From Halobacteriales archaeon QH_7_65_31 (GTDB lineage Archaea > Halobacteriota > Halobacteria > Halobacteriales > Haloarculaceae), in contig PXQU01000016.1 of assembly GCA_003021785.1 (NCBI GenBank), positions 398,407 to 462,406 on the forward strand: a stretch of 64,000 nucleotides of DNA, in the 5' to 3' direction. The notes beneath the pieces were generated by a model. It was not told the DNA's origin. It was given only the letters and a program-made list of their open reading frames with translations, and ran no database searches. Both the position numbers and the translations under genes were made by a program. The number at the start of each line of letters is the position of its first letter. Position 1 is the stretch's first letter. Below, in pieces: positions 28,224 through 36,354 of the stretch.

Positions 28224-28421
28224 ATGGAGTTCAACGAGACGACGACGGGAGGACTGTTCGTCGGGCTGGTGGCCGTCGCGCTCATCGCACTGATTCTCGC
28301 CCCGATCCCGATGGATACCTCGACCATCCTGATGATGGTCGGGCCGTCGATGCTGGTGTTCGGAGCGATCTGTCTCGGGCTGGGCGTGAAGCTGGGCGAG
28401 CAGCGTGCGAGTGGACTCTGA
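28224..28421 (+). CDS. Small two-helix membrane protein (DUF7333-like)
   Basis: 65 residues: a short polar N-terminus (M-E-F-N-E-T-T-T), two membrane helices separated by P-I-P-M-D-T-S-T, and a short K-L-G-E-Q-R-A tail. The pattern is shared by small haloarchaeal proteins I would place in DUF7333, with moderate certainty. The ATG at 28224 lies ~27 nt after GGTTTCTATCG, suggesting a leaderless transcript. Downstream, 28422-28646 has no gene; a TTTAAGTA at about 28501-28508 could be a promoter, with no clear product. Confidence 0.7.
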   Translation: MEFNETTTGGLFVGLVAVALIALILAPIPMDTSTILMMVGPSMLVFGAICLGLGVKLGEQRASGL

Positions 28422-28611
28422 GGGGTTCATGAACCGGTCAGGACGGGGAACGAGAGCGTGTCGTAGCTACACACCCCAACGTATCGCCGACAGACGACAG
28501 TTTAAGTAACCTCGGAACCCGCCGTTTCCCAGCTAACGATAGAAGTAGTGGTGCTGTGCGTGTTTGGTAGGAATCCGAGTGTGAGCCGATTCTTCCCGGT
28601 GTGATACGAGC

Positions 28612-28622
28612 GTAATATTTAA
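28612..28622 (+). promoter_or_regulatory. TATA element of the nucleotidyltransferase/HEPN operon
   Basis: TAATATTTAAT, the most AT-rich box in the neighbourhood, is centred 30 nt before the ATG at 28647. This predicts a leaderless or nearly leaderless mRNA for the two-gene toxin-antitoxin-like operon. Confidence 0.6.
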
Positions 28623-28646
28623 TGCTTTTGAACTGTCCTATTGTTC

Positions 28647-29336
28647 ATGAACAGCCAGACGGTTCAGTCATTGGGAGAGTGTGATGGGACACACATCTGT
28701 ATCCCCATCCCGGTCGGTGACCGCGACGCGTTTACCCACGACGCCACGGCCGACATCCTACAGATACTCACCGATAATCCCGAGAAGGCGTTCTCGAATC
28801 GGGAGCTCCATCGTCTTACCGGGAAGGGGATGGGGAACGTCAACGGTGCGGTAGTATCACTTGAGGAGCTCGGTGTCGTCTCCGTTACTCGCGACGGTCG
28901 GGGAAATTGTGTGCAGATCGATCCAGGGAAACTCGTCCACAGCGACGACCGTATCAGCTCGATACCGCAACCCGAGTACCACGCACCAGTGCGAGCGGTT
29001 CGTGACCGTCTCGTTAACCGGATCGACGACGACGCAGGCGTCGTACTGTTCGGGAGTGTCGCTCGCGGTGACGCAGACCGAGCGAGCGACATCGACGTGT
29101 TCGTGACTGTTGAGGACGGTCGAATGGACGCACAACGTGAAGCGCATGGCATCGAAGACGACATCGCATCTGAGCAGTTCGGTGGTGATCGGTACGAAGC
29201 CCACATCATCGTCGAAACCCGGGACGCTGCAGCGACGCATGACCGGATTCAGGATATTCTCACTGAGGGGATCACAGTACACGACACGCCTGTCTTGGAG
29301 GACGTGAAACGGGAGGTGTTCGCTGGTGGGGATTGA
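28647..29336 (+). CDS. wHTH-MNT nucleotidyltransferase (antitoxin-like)
   Basis: 229 residues. Residues ~30-85 form a winged helix (N-R-E-L-H-R-L-T-G-K-G...L-E-E-L-G-V-V-S-V-T), and ~110-200 form a minimal nucleotidyltransferase with the signature G-S-V-A-R-G...S-D-I-D-V-F-V. In MntA-HepT systems the MNT partner modifies and silences the HEPN RNase; the extra wHTH suggests it may also autoregulate. ATG at 28647 is preferred over TTG at 28641. It overlaps the HEPN gene by 11 bp. The base composition is visibly less GC-rich than flanking genes, hinting at horizontal transfer. Confidence 0.82.
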   Translation: MNSQTVQSLGECDGTHICIPIPVGDRDAFTHDATADILQILTDNPEKAFSNRELHRLTGKGMGNVNGAVVSLEELGVVSVTRDGRGNCVQIDPGKLVHSDDRISSIPQPEYHAPVRAVRDRLVNRIDDDAGVVLFGSVARGDADRASDIDVFVTVEDGRMDAQREAHGIEDDIASEQFGGDRYEAHIIVETRDAAATHDRIQDILTEGITVHDTPVLEDVKREVFAGGD

Positions 29337-29841
29337 TGACGTGGTCGATGCGGTTGAGACCGTCGAATCACTGTTAGCGGACGGTGAAACTGGACCGGTA
29401 CAGGACTCCCTATCGTGGCAACACGCAGATGCTGACGTGCAACTCGGGAAGGCGTGTGCGATGCTCGGGACATGCCGGCAGCTACGACGAGGAACGAATA
29501 ACTACGTTAGCACCGTGGAGCTATCGTTCAATGCGATCGAACGGTCGTTTCAGTTCTACTTGGTGAATCAAACTGCAGCGAAGTCATCTGATTTCAGATC
29601 ACACGAGCAAGTATTCGAAGATATCGAAGGACGTGGCGTGTTCTCTGATACGGAGATTCCGGGTCGTATCGACTCCTTCCGTTCGGAACACCGGGCTCAG
29701 ATTTACTACGACATCGACCGACCAGGTCGTGACTTGGCGGCTGGGATGCACGAGTTGGCTGAGGTGGTCCATGCGTACGTCGTAAAGTTCGCTGACGCTC
29801 ATTCGCGGTGCAACTGTGATGAGTGGACTCCCAACGAGTAG
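29326..29841 (+). CDS. HEPN-like protein partner of the MNT gene (toxin-like)
   Basis: 171 residues, largely helical, starting with GTG inside the end of the MNT gene. The C-terminal half has D-S-F-R-S-E-H-R-A-Q-I-Y-Y-D, resembling the R-T-x-x-Y-Y form of HEPN proteins that sit beside nucleotidyltransferases. The classical R-x4-6-H catalytic pair of RNase HEPN domains is not clearly present, so nuclease activity is uncertain. The overlap and order (MNT then HEPN) support a TA-like pair. A C-N-C near the end is unusual. Lower-GC codon use, like its partner. Confidence 0.72.
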   Translation: MGIDDVVDAVETVESLLADGETGPVQDSLSWQHADADVQLGKACAMLGTCRQLRRGTNNYVSTVELSFNAIERSFQFYLVNQTAAKSSDFRSHEQVFEDIEGRGVFSDTEIPGRIDSFRSEHRAQIYYDIDRPGRDLAAGMHELAEVVHAYVVKFADAHSRCNCDEWTPNE

Positions 29842-29934
29842 TGCCTACCTCTCGACACGCACATCAAGAATCGTCTGAAACACTACGAACGGTGGGAGCA
29901 CGAATGGGCTAACGGCCGTTCTATGCCACGGTCG

Positions 29935-30906
29935 TCACATGTAGCCGAGATCGCGCAGTCGGCCCATCAGGTCCTCTTTGTCTTGGGCGCGTCCCGCGCG
30001 CTCGGTCGTGTTCGCCATATCCTGCAGCCACGCCGGCTCCTCGGCGGATTTGTCCGTCGAGATCTCCGAGCCGAGCGAGCGGAAGCCGGCGAAGTACTTC
30101 GGCGACACCGGGATATCCGCGTGTGTCAGCTCGTTCGGCAGGTCGTCGTAGCTCTGTGGCACGTAGCCGTCGTCCGGATACGCTTCGACCGTCTCGGGGA
30201 CGACGAAGTACCAGAACGCCTCCCACACGTCGGCTTCCGCGAACTGTAAGATCGGCTGGACGCGGTCGTGTGGCGGGTAGATGTCGGGATCGTGTCGCGG
30301 CGAGACGAACGTCTCGTCGGCGCGGGCGTCCTGTTCGTCCCAGCGGATACCGGAGACGATACCGTCGATCCCCTCGGATTCGAGCGTGTCGTTGAGCGCG
30401 ACCGTCTTGAGGAGGTGGTTGCCGACGTAGGTGTCGAGCAGGAACGGGAACGTCTCCTCCTCGTACTCGAGGATGTTCCGGATGTGGTGTCGGTTGTGCT
30501 CGGAGAGATCCGCGACCGGAATATCGTCACCGGGCGTGAGCCCGTGCTCGTCGACGTAGCCGCCGATATCGTCGTTGCGAGCGTACAGCAGCTCGATATC
30601 CCACCGGTCTGCCCACCGCTCGGCGAACTCGATAAGCTCGTCGAAGTGCTGGAAGTGGTCGATGAACACCGCGGGCGGCATCTCGATGTCGTCGTACCGC
30701 TCGACGACCTCCTTGACGAAGTAGAGCGTGAGCGTGGAGTCTTTCCCGCCGGTCCACATCACGGCCGGGTTCTCGTACTCGCGCAGGCCGGTCTCGACGA
30801 CTTCGAGCGCCTTCTGGAGCTTCTCCTCGATGCTCGGATACGCCTCTGGTGACTCACCGTCGCCGTCGGTGTAATCGACGTTCAGGTACGCTGGGAAATC
30901 TGCCAT
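29935..30906 (-). CDS. CysD-like PP-loop protein (PAPS reductase / ATP sulfurylase small-subunit family)
   Basis: 323 residues. The PP-loop W-T-G-G-K-D-S-T at about 51-58 binds ATP; I-D-H-F-Q-H, G-I-R-W-D-E-Q and the C-terminal E-R-A-G-R-A-Q-D-K-E...L-G-Y-M resemble CysD, the small subunit of heterodimeric ATP sulfurylase. No CysN GTPase or sulfate-reduction gene is nearby. It could adenylylate another substrate or act in sulfur transfer. It is divergent from the DNA methyltransferase gene, with 134 bp between starts. Confidence 0.8.
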   Translation of the reverse strand: MADFPAYLNVDYTDGDGESPEAYPSIEEKLQKALEVVETGLREYENPAVMWTGGKDSTLTLYFVKEVVERYDDIEMPPAVFIDHFQHFDELIEFAERWADRWDIELLYARNDDIGGYVDEHGLTPGDDIPVADLSEHNRHHIRNILEYEEETFPFLLDTYVGNHLLKTVALNDTLESEGIDGIVSGIRWDEQDARADETFVSPRHDPDIYPPHDRVQPILQFAEADVWEAFWYFVVPETVEAYPDDGYVPQSYDDLPNELTHADIPVSPKYFAGFRSLGSEISTDKSAEEPAWLQDMANTTERAGRAQDKEDLMGRLRDLGYM

Positions 30907-31040
30907 GCTGGTAATTACATCTCATTAGACGTAGAAACCTCTTTCGGGTCGTGACGCCGCGTGCGGCCCTACGCGAGAGGGGGCACAGAACCGCGTGTAT
31001 AGGAAGGATATTATGTATTCGGGAGGCATTCACGGTAGTA

Positions 31041-32870
31041 ATGGCGTACAAAGCGGAGATAGACGACGGAGACGGGCTTGCGCTAACGAACGCGGCCGAG
31101 CCCACCGACGTCTCTGAGCCGTCGCTGGAGGCACACGACGCGTATCTGCTCCATCTCCCTCGCTTGGAGCCGGCCGAAACGCCGCCGTACCAGAACCGGG
31201 CGGATCTCGTCGCATCGTTCGGCGGCCAGCTATCACGCATCGAGACGGTCATCGACACGGCCCCGGCCGAATCCGTGTTCGCCGTCCTCTCGCAGACGGA
31301 GCTGTTACCGTATCTCACGAAGTCGCTCGATACGGTGAACTTCCAGCGGAGCATCGCTGTCCGGCTAGACGAGCCGGACGGAACGGGGTCCGGTCTCGAC
31401 GACGAGTTTCTGAGCCTCTCGATCTTCACCAAGGGGTACGATGCGCTCAGCATCTCGAAGGTCCGCACTGCGTACCGGTACTGCCCGGCCTGTGAGAAGA
31501 CGACCAAGGATTACGGCGGGAAGAAACACCTGTACGACTCGTTCGGAACGCTACAGCGGGACGTGTGGAAACACCCGGATATCTGTCTCCCGACGCAGGA
31601 GCCCTTCTGTGAGGAGCTGATCGAACGAGTCCGTGACACGCTATCGAGCGGTCGACACGACGCGCTGCTCGCCGTCGATCGCCGCGTTTTCTCAGATATC
31701 ACACCGACGACCGTCGAACCGATACCGGCGTTCGGTGAGCTGACCCCCACGAGCGAGTCGCCCGACCGTATCGCGGTCGGGGAGGACACGCTCCACAACG
31801 GCGACGCGCTCGATCTCCTCTCCAAGACGCCCGACGACGCTGTGGATCTCGTCTTCCTCGACCCGCCGTACAACATCGGTAAGGAGTACGACGGGTACGA
31901 CGACGAGCGGGGCGTCGACGAGTACTACCAGTGGTGTGAGGAGTGGCTACAGGAGGTGGTTCGCGTGTTGCGGCCGGGAGGCGTGGCCGTGGTACTGAAC
32001 CTCCCCGAATCGATCCACCACCACTACCGCTATCTCGGACAGGAACTCGAGCTCACTAACTGGATCTGTTGGGACTCCATGTCACGTCCACCCGCCGGGA
32101 ACATCATGCCGACGAACTACCCGGTTCTCGTCTTCTCCAACGGGGAGCCGAGCACGCTCAACTATCGGTCGCTGGAGCTCCGAGACGAATCGGAGCTCCT
32201 CGCCCCGAGCTCCGAGTTCGAGTACGAGACGATCTACCCGTTAGACGATCGCTACTGCAAGCGAAAGAGCTGTAGAAACCAGCGAACGGAACGCGGTGTC
32301 ATCGACCGGAAGGAGCTCACCACGCTCTGGACCGACGTGTTCAGGCTGAAACACAACAGCAAGCGAGAGGATCACCCCACGATGCTCCCTCCGAAGCTCG
32401 TCCGCCGACTGGTGTGGCTCTTCACCGAGCCGGGAGACACCGTGCTCGACCCGTTCAACGGTGTCGGGACGACGACGCTGACCGCAGCACAGCTGGGACG
32501 ACACTACACCGGCTTCGAGCTCTCGGAGAAGTATCTGGAGATCGCACGTCGGAAACACGACCAGCTCGACAGCGGGCTCGACCCGTTCGACAAGCAGTCC
32601 GAGAGCATATCGCCGCCGTCCTCTGACACGACGGAGTACAAGGTCCCGAAACGCGAGCTACAGCTCGAGGTGAAACGGATCGCCGAGCGTCTCAACCACG
32701 TTCCGGACAAAGAGGAGGTGGACGAGCTCGGACGGTACTCGATCCAGTACTACGAGGAGTACTTCGACGGGTGGGCAGACGCAACGAAGGCCGCCCGGAC
32801 GACGGGGATGAGCGAGGAACGAGACGACGACAGCGACTCGCAGTCCACGCTGTACAACTACACGGAGTAG
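31041..32870 (+). CDS. DNA adenine methyltransferase of a restriction-modification system (beta order)
   Basis: 609 residues. The catalytic motif L-D-P-P-Y-N (about residues 273-278) comes before the AdoMet motif L-D-P-F-N-G-V-G-T-T (about 469-478), the beta-class order; D-P-P-Y favours N6-adenine methylation. The region between is the likely target-recognition part. A long N-terminal region includes a C-P-A-C knuckle near residue 148. The C-terminus (~536-590) has L-x-x-E-V-K-R-I-A-E-R-L-N-H-V-P...Y-S-I-Q-Y-Y, like the homing-endonuclease-associated repeat (HNR), a DNA-binding helix bundle. It ends 1 bp from the convergent endonuclease gene. Confidence 0.88.
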   Translation: MAYKAEIDDGDGLALTNAAEPTDVSEPSLEAHDAYLLHLPRLEPAETPPYQNRADLVASFGGQLSRIETVIDTAPAESVFAVLSQTELLPYLTKSLDTVNFQRSIAVRLDEPDGTGSGLDDEFLSLSIFTKGYDALSISKVRTAYRYCPACEKTTKDYGGKKHLYDSFGTLQRDVWKHPDICLPTQEPFCEELIERVRDTLSSGRHDALLAVDRRVFSDITPTTVEPIPAFGELTPTSESPDRIAVGEDTLHNGDALDLLSKTPDDAVDLVFLDPPYNIGKEYDGYDDERGVDEYYQWCEEWLQEVVRVLRPGGVAVVLNLPESIHHHYRYLGQELELTNWICWDSMSRPPAGNIMPTNYPVLVFSNGEPSTLNYRSLELRDESELLAPSSEFEYETIYPLDDRYCKRKSCRNQRTERGVIDRKELTTLWTDVFRLKHNSKREDHPTMLPPKLVRRLVWLFTEPGDTVLDPFNGVGTTTLTAAQLGRHYTGFELSEKYLEIARRKHDQLDSGLDPFDKQSESISPPSSDTTEYKVPKRELQLEVKRIAERLNHVPDKEEVDELGRYSIQYYEEYFDGWADATKAARTTGMSEERDDDSDSQSTLYNYTE

Positions 32871-32871
32871 C

Positions 32872-33831
32872 TCACAGCAGATACCGTTCCAGTTCGTCCA
32901 GCTCGCCGAGGCTGACCGCGAGATGTGAGAACTCCACCATCTGTCGGAGCGCGTTCGACCGTTCGAAGTAGCCCGCACCGTCGACGACGTGAATCAGCTC
33001 GCAGTCGCGGTGCTCGAACAGGGGAAACAGCTCTCGGGACTGGCGCGCTTTCCGTTCGAGCGTGCTGTTCGTGGTCTCTTGGAACGCGACCTCGATGGCT
33101 ACGTACCGGTCGTCGTCGACTAAGACGAAGTCGAACTCCTGATCTTCGTCCTCCTCCGGCATGTCGGGGACCCGGTTATCTGACGTGTACGACAGGTCCG
33201 ACTGCGCGGTCACCGTATCGAGGGTCTGTCGTACGAGCCGTTCCGGGGCTCTCCCCTTTTTCACACGCACGCGGCCTTTGGTCTGATCGCTGAACAGGAC
33301 GTACAGGTCAGCGAAGTAGTCGGCGATCGCCGTCTCGTCTCCACAGATCTCACCGAGCCGACAGCGCCTGAACGTGACGTACTCGGAGAGCAGCGGCATG
33401 CAGCTACCGAAACACAGGACCGTGAAGATGTCCTCGAACCCCTCGTCCGTGAACGAGTCGAACGAGCGGTTCGCGACCGAGAAATCCGGATCGGCCAGCC
33501 GCTGTATCCGGTACTCGCGAGTAGTCGAGGCCGCATCGATCTCGACCGTATCGACATCGTCGTGCGAGAGGAAAAACGCGAGCCGATCGAGCGTCTCCTT
33601 GCCGATATCGGTCGTCAGCATACAGTGCTGTAACAGCAGCGGGTTGCGCAGATCGGCCCTCAACAGATCGGAAACGATCTCGTCTGCGTCGCTTGCTCTC
33701 AGTATCGCGGTGAACTGATCTTTCGTCTCGAGTACCCGCTCCGTTTCGTCGCCGTAGAGATCATCAGGGAGCAGGTCAGTGGTCCAGAACCACATCCCGT
33801 TGTCGAGCAGTCGGCGATAGTCGTCTGACAT
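32872..33831 (-). CDS. Type II restriction endonuclease (PD-(D/E)XK-like)
   Basis: 319 residues. The candidate active site is F-D-F-V-L (Asp234) followed by A-I-E-V-A-F-Q (Glu247, Gln251) and T-T-N-S-T-L-E-R-K, a variant PD-(D/E)XK core seen in some type II enzymes. The N-terminal L-E-T-K-D-Q-F and L-R-N-P-L-L-L-Q-H are also family-like. It is tail-to-tail with the methyltransferase and preceded by a wHTH gene 42 bp upstream on the same strand. Recognition sequence unknown. An alternative is a nuclease of a different defence module, but the methyltransferase partner makes R-M the best call. Confidence 0.8.
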   Translation of the reverse strand: MSDDYRRLLDNGMWFWTTDLLPDDLYGDETERVLETKDQFTAILRASDADEIVSDLLRADLRNPLLLQHCMLTTDIGKETLDRLAFFLSHDDVDTVEIDAASTTREYRIQRLADPDFSVANRSFDSFTDEGFEDIFTVLCFGSCMPLLSEYVTFRRCRLGEICGDETAIADYFADLYVLFSDQTKGRVRVKKGRAPERLVRQTLDTVTAQSDLSYTSDNRVPDMPEEDEDQEFDFVLVDDDRYVAIEVAFQETTNSTLERKARQSRELFPLFEHRDCELIHVVDGAGYFERSNALRQMVEFSHLAVSLGELDELERYLL

Positions 33832-33873
33832 CCACTACCGTCGCACCTGAACGGTGTTAGTCCCCGTATCAGA

Positions 33874-34113
33874 TTAACCCGATATGCTGTGAAGCACCTC
33901 AACGAGCTTCTCACCGGCCTCGGTTAGCTCGTACGTTCGCCGGTCGGGTCCGGTCTCCGATCGAAGGATCCCGTACTCCTCTAAGTCGTTCAGATGCTCG
34001 TACACCGCGGGCAGCGATATGTCGAGCGTCTCAGCGATTCCGTAGCCGTACGGTTCGTCCGTGGCTGCTACGTGCAGGAGAATCTCGGTCTTCGACTCCC
34101 CGAGTAATGACAT
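33874..34113 (-). CDS. Winged-helix regulator, candidate controller of the restriction gene
   Basis: 79 residues of the PadR/ArsR-like fold: E-I-L-L-H-V-A, the recognition helix region I-S-L-P-A-V-Y-E-H-L-N-D-L-E, and the wing R-R-T-Y-E-L-T-E-A-G. It is a single domain without effector part. Its place directly upstream of the endonuclease in the same direction is where control proteins of R-M systems sit, though those are usually Xre-type, so this is an inference. A TATA-rich stretch (34130-34165) lies upstream. Confidence 0.8.
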   Translation of the reverse strand: MSLLGESKTEILLHVAATDEPYGYGIAETLDISLPAVYEHLNDLEEYGILRSETGPDRRTYELTEAGEKLVEVLHSISG

Positions 34114-34224
34114 CGACTACACGGTGGGTGCATAATCTATTTACAGTAGTATAAGAAATATCCGAGTGTGTGCCGGGATGTGGCACACAGAACGGAGACG
34201 GATCCCCCGGAGCTTACGGTCGGG

Positions 34225-34866
34225 TTAGCTGATGAACTTATTGTCCCGCCACTGCACCGTGTTTTCGGCCTCGCGCTCGCGGGGGTCTTCGACGATCTCG
34301 ATGGTCGCGGCGCGGTCCTCGCCCTCGACGATGCGGTGGGCTTCGAGCGTGTCGTCGACGGCAGCGATGGCCGTCAGCTCGCCGTGTTCGGCGTAGCGCG
34401 CGAGATCACACAACACCTGAAACATCGGATACTGGAGTGCGGTGTTCTGGAGGACGGTCTCGCGATCGCCTTTGAAGCAGGCGTACTCGCGGAGCTTGGA
34501 GTTGATCTCGGGCTCCTCCTCCTCTTCGGCCTGTGCGAGCGATCCCCACGAGGGGCTGTCACCGCTGCTGCTACTGCTTCCGCTACCGAAGCCTTGCTGT
34601 GTCTCCTCGGGCGGCTCCTCGACCCACTCGCCGTCTTCGTTCTCGTAGACGCGGTTCTCCGCGACGCTGGCCTTCAGCTGGGCGGTCGGCGTGTATTTGG
34701 AGATATTGTCCTCGGCGGAGAGCGCCTTGAGAATGAGGGTGTTGTTGCGGCGAGTGATCTCGATGTCCTCGATCTCGACCGGAAACTCGATCTCGTCGAA
34801 GAACTCGTGAACGTCATCGAGCGGCAGTTCGAGCGTCGAGTGAAGTCGGAATACGCGGCTACTCAT
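34225..34866 (-). CDS. Conserved haloarchaeal protein (DUF7110-like)
   Basis: 213 residues. A beta-rich N-terminal domain (S-S-R-V-F-R-L-H-S-T-L-E-L-P) and a C-terminal domain with A-C-F-K-G-D-R-E-T-V-L-Q-N-T-A-L flank a Gly/Ser run and a Glu run (about residues 92-118) that look like a flexible linker. It is conserved in haloarchaea; I would assign DUF7110, function unknown. The start codon is preceded by GGGAG and overlaps the stop of a 16-codon ORF. Confidence 0.75.
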   Translation of the reverse strand: MSSRVFRLHSTLELPLDDVHEFFDEIEFPVEIEDIEITRRNNTLILKALSAEDNISKYTPTAQLKASVAENRVYENEDGEWVEEPPEETQQGFGSGSSSSSGDSPSWGSLAQAEEEEEPEINSKLREYACFKGDRETVLQNTALQYPMFQVLCDLARYAEHGELTAIAAVDDTLEAHRIVEGEDRAATIEIVEDPREREAENTVQWRDNKFIS

Positions 34867-34913
34867 CGTTGAATCTCCCGATACATCGGTGGTGTGGATT
34901 CCTGCTCCGTCAT
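34863..34913 (-). CDS. 16-codon leader ORF coupled to the DUF7110-like gene
   Basis: The frame M-T-E-Q-E-S-T-P-P-M-Y-R-E-I-Q-R ends in a TGA that shares bases with the ATG of the main gene (ATGA). The GGGAG that could serve the main start lies inside this frame. TATA-like elements lie at about 34928-34937 and 34939-34946; the second is ~30 nt upstream, placing the mRNA 5' end near this ATG. Likely role: translational coupling. Confidence 0.5.
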   Translation of the reverse strand: MTEQESTPPMYREIQR

Positions 34914-34938
34914 AATGGGTTCTACCCCGTTATATGGA

Positions 34939-34946
34939 CCATATAC
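34939..34946 (-). promoter_or_regulatory. Probable TATA element for the leader ORF/DUF7110-like operon
   Basis: The minus strand reads GTATATGG here, within a very AT-rich block (34928-34955) containing a second TATA-like box. Spacing of about 30 nt to the ATG at 34913 predicts a nearly leaderless transcript. The rest of the 34914-35112 interval shows no gene. Confidence 0.45.
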
Positions 34947-35112
34947 ATATAATCTCTCGGCTTGTAAATCTTTCTGACAGTACACCCACCGCCGTCCGGT
35001 GTGATACGCTCAGTCCGCCGAAACCGACCGGTTCACAGCTAACAGATTCGATAGATAGGTAGTTACTGACTGCTCACATCGAAGTTATGGTTCTCCCGAC
35101 CGTACCGGTTAC

Positions 35113-36174
35113 ATGGCTGATCCACAGGAGTACGAGGTTACGGTCGTCGGGGGCGGTCCCGCCGGACTCACGACCGCGCTCTACACGACCCGACTGGGTC
35201 ACGAGACGGTGATGATAAACCGCGGGGGCGGTCGGGCCGCAATGATGCTTGACACGCACAACGTCATCGGCGTCCGCGAAGACGTGAGCGGTAACGAGTT
35301 CCTCCAGACCGCGCGCGAACAGATCGAATCGTACGGCGCCGACTATCATCAGGACTTCGTGAACGACATCGAGCGGCGCGAAGACGGTCGGTTCGACGTG
35401 ACCGCCGGTAATACCTCGGTTGTCACCGAGCACGTCGTGCTCGCGACCGGGTTCTCCGACGTGCGCCCAGACCCACCGCTTCCGCGGACGGGTCGTGGAC
35501 TTCACTGGTGTCTTCACTGTGACGCGTACATGTTCGTCGACCAGCCGGTCTTCGTGATGGGGGCCGGGGACGCCGCGGCGACGGTCGCGATGATCATGCT
35601 GAACTTCACCGACGAGGTCGATCTGCTCACTCGCGGGGACGAGCCGGAGTGGAGCGACGAAACCGCCAGCCAGCTGGCCGCACATCCCGTCGACGTGGTG
35701 CATGAGGAGATCGAGTCGATGGAGAAAGGAGACGACGGCTGGCTCGAATCGTTCACCTTCGCCGACGGCACGACCCGTGAGTACCGCGGCGGGTTCCCGA
35801 TGTACGGCAGCGACTACAACACCGCGCTCGCAGAGAAGCTCGGAGCCGATCTCAACGACGATGGGACGATCGCCGTCGACGACCACGGACAGACCAGCGC
35901 CGAAGGCGTCTTCGCCGTCGGTGACATCACGCCCGGCCACAACCAGATCCCGACTGCGATGGGCGAGGGCGCGCGCTGTGGTATCCAGAACCACTACGAT
36001 CTCCGGACGTTCCCGATGTCGACCGACGAGATCGAGGCGCGGGGCGGCGAGATCGAGGAGTCGACCACACCGGGGATCTCCGAGGAGCTCCGCGCTCGTG
36101 CACGCGAGCACAACGCCGACGCCGCGGCCCCTCCTGTCGAGATCGACGACACCGCCGAGCCGGCCGACGACTGA
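35113..36174 (+). CDS. Thioredoxin reductase-like FAD-dependent oxidoreductase
   Basis: 353 residues. FAD motif V-V-G-G-G-P-A-G-L at the N-terminus, a second dinucleotide motif V-M-G-A-G-D-A-A-A, and V-G-D-I-T-P-G-H-N at the C-terminal FAD site follow the TrxR plan. The redox pair is Cys133-Leu-His-Cys136 rather than the usual C-A-T-C, and the protein ends with an acidic ~45-residue extension. It may reduce thioredoxin-like partners or another disulphide. AT-rich 35040-35060 probably holds the promoter. Confidence 0.85.
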   Translation: MADPQEYEVTVVGGGPAGLTTALYTTRLGHETVMINRGGGRAAMMLDTHNVIGVREDVSGNEFLQTAREQIESYGADYHQDFVNDIERREDGRFDVTAGNTSVVTEHVVLATGFSDVRPDPPLPRTGRGLHWCLHCDAYMFVDQPVFVMGAGDAAATVAMIMLNFTDEVDLLTRGDEPEWSDETASQLAAHPVDVVHEEIESMEKGDDGWLESFTFADGTTREYRGGFPMYGSDYNTALAEKLGADLNDDGTIAVDDHGQTSAEGVFAVGDITPGHNQIPTAMGEGARCGIQNHYDLRTFPMSTDEIEARGGEIEESTTPGISEELRARAREHNADAAAPPVEIDDTAEPADD

Positions 36175-36354
36175 CGCCTGTATTTTTATCTGATGCCGTG
36201 ACCAGCCGGGGTGTGCTCTGACCGATCGCGTGGAGCGTCTAACGGTCGCGAGACCAGCGGTCCCGCCGGGGGCCGAGTGTGACACGCGCTTCACGTCCGG
36301 CGTCACCTGCTCGCCCGGCACAACTGCTTAGTCCCGGCTCTGCGAGTAGCTGTC

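Noticed and set aside
29935-30906. DndC of a DNA phosphorothioation system.
   Set aside because: The protein is shorter than DndC, its C-terminus matches CysD, and no dndB, dndD or dndE is present.
31041-32870. Reading the methyltransferase as the orphan CTAG N4-cytosine enzyme widespread in haloarchaea.
   Set aside because: The catalytic motif is D-P-P-Y, typical of N6-adenine enzymes, and an endonuclease gene lies adjacent.
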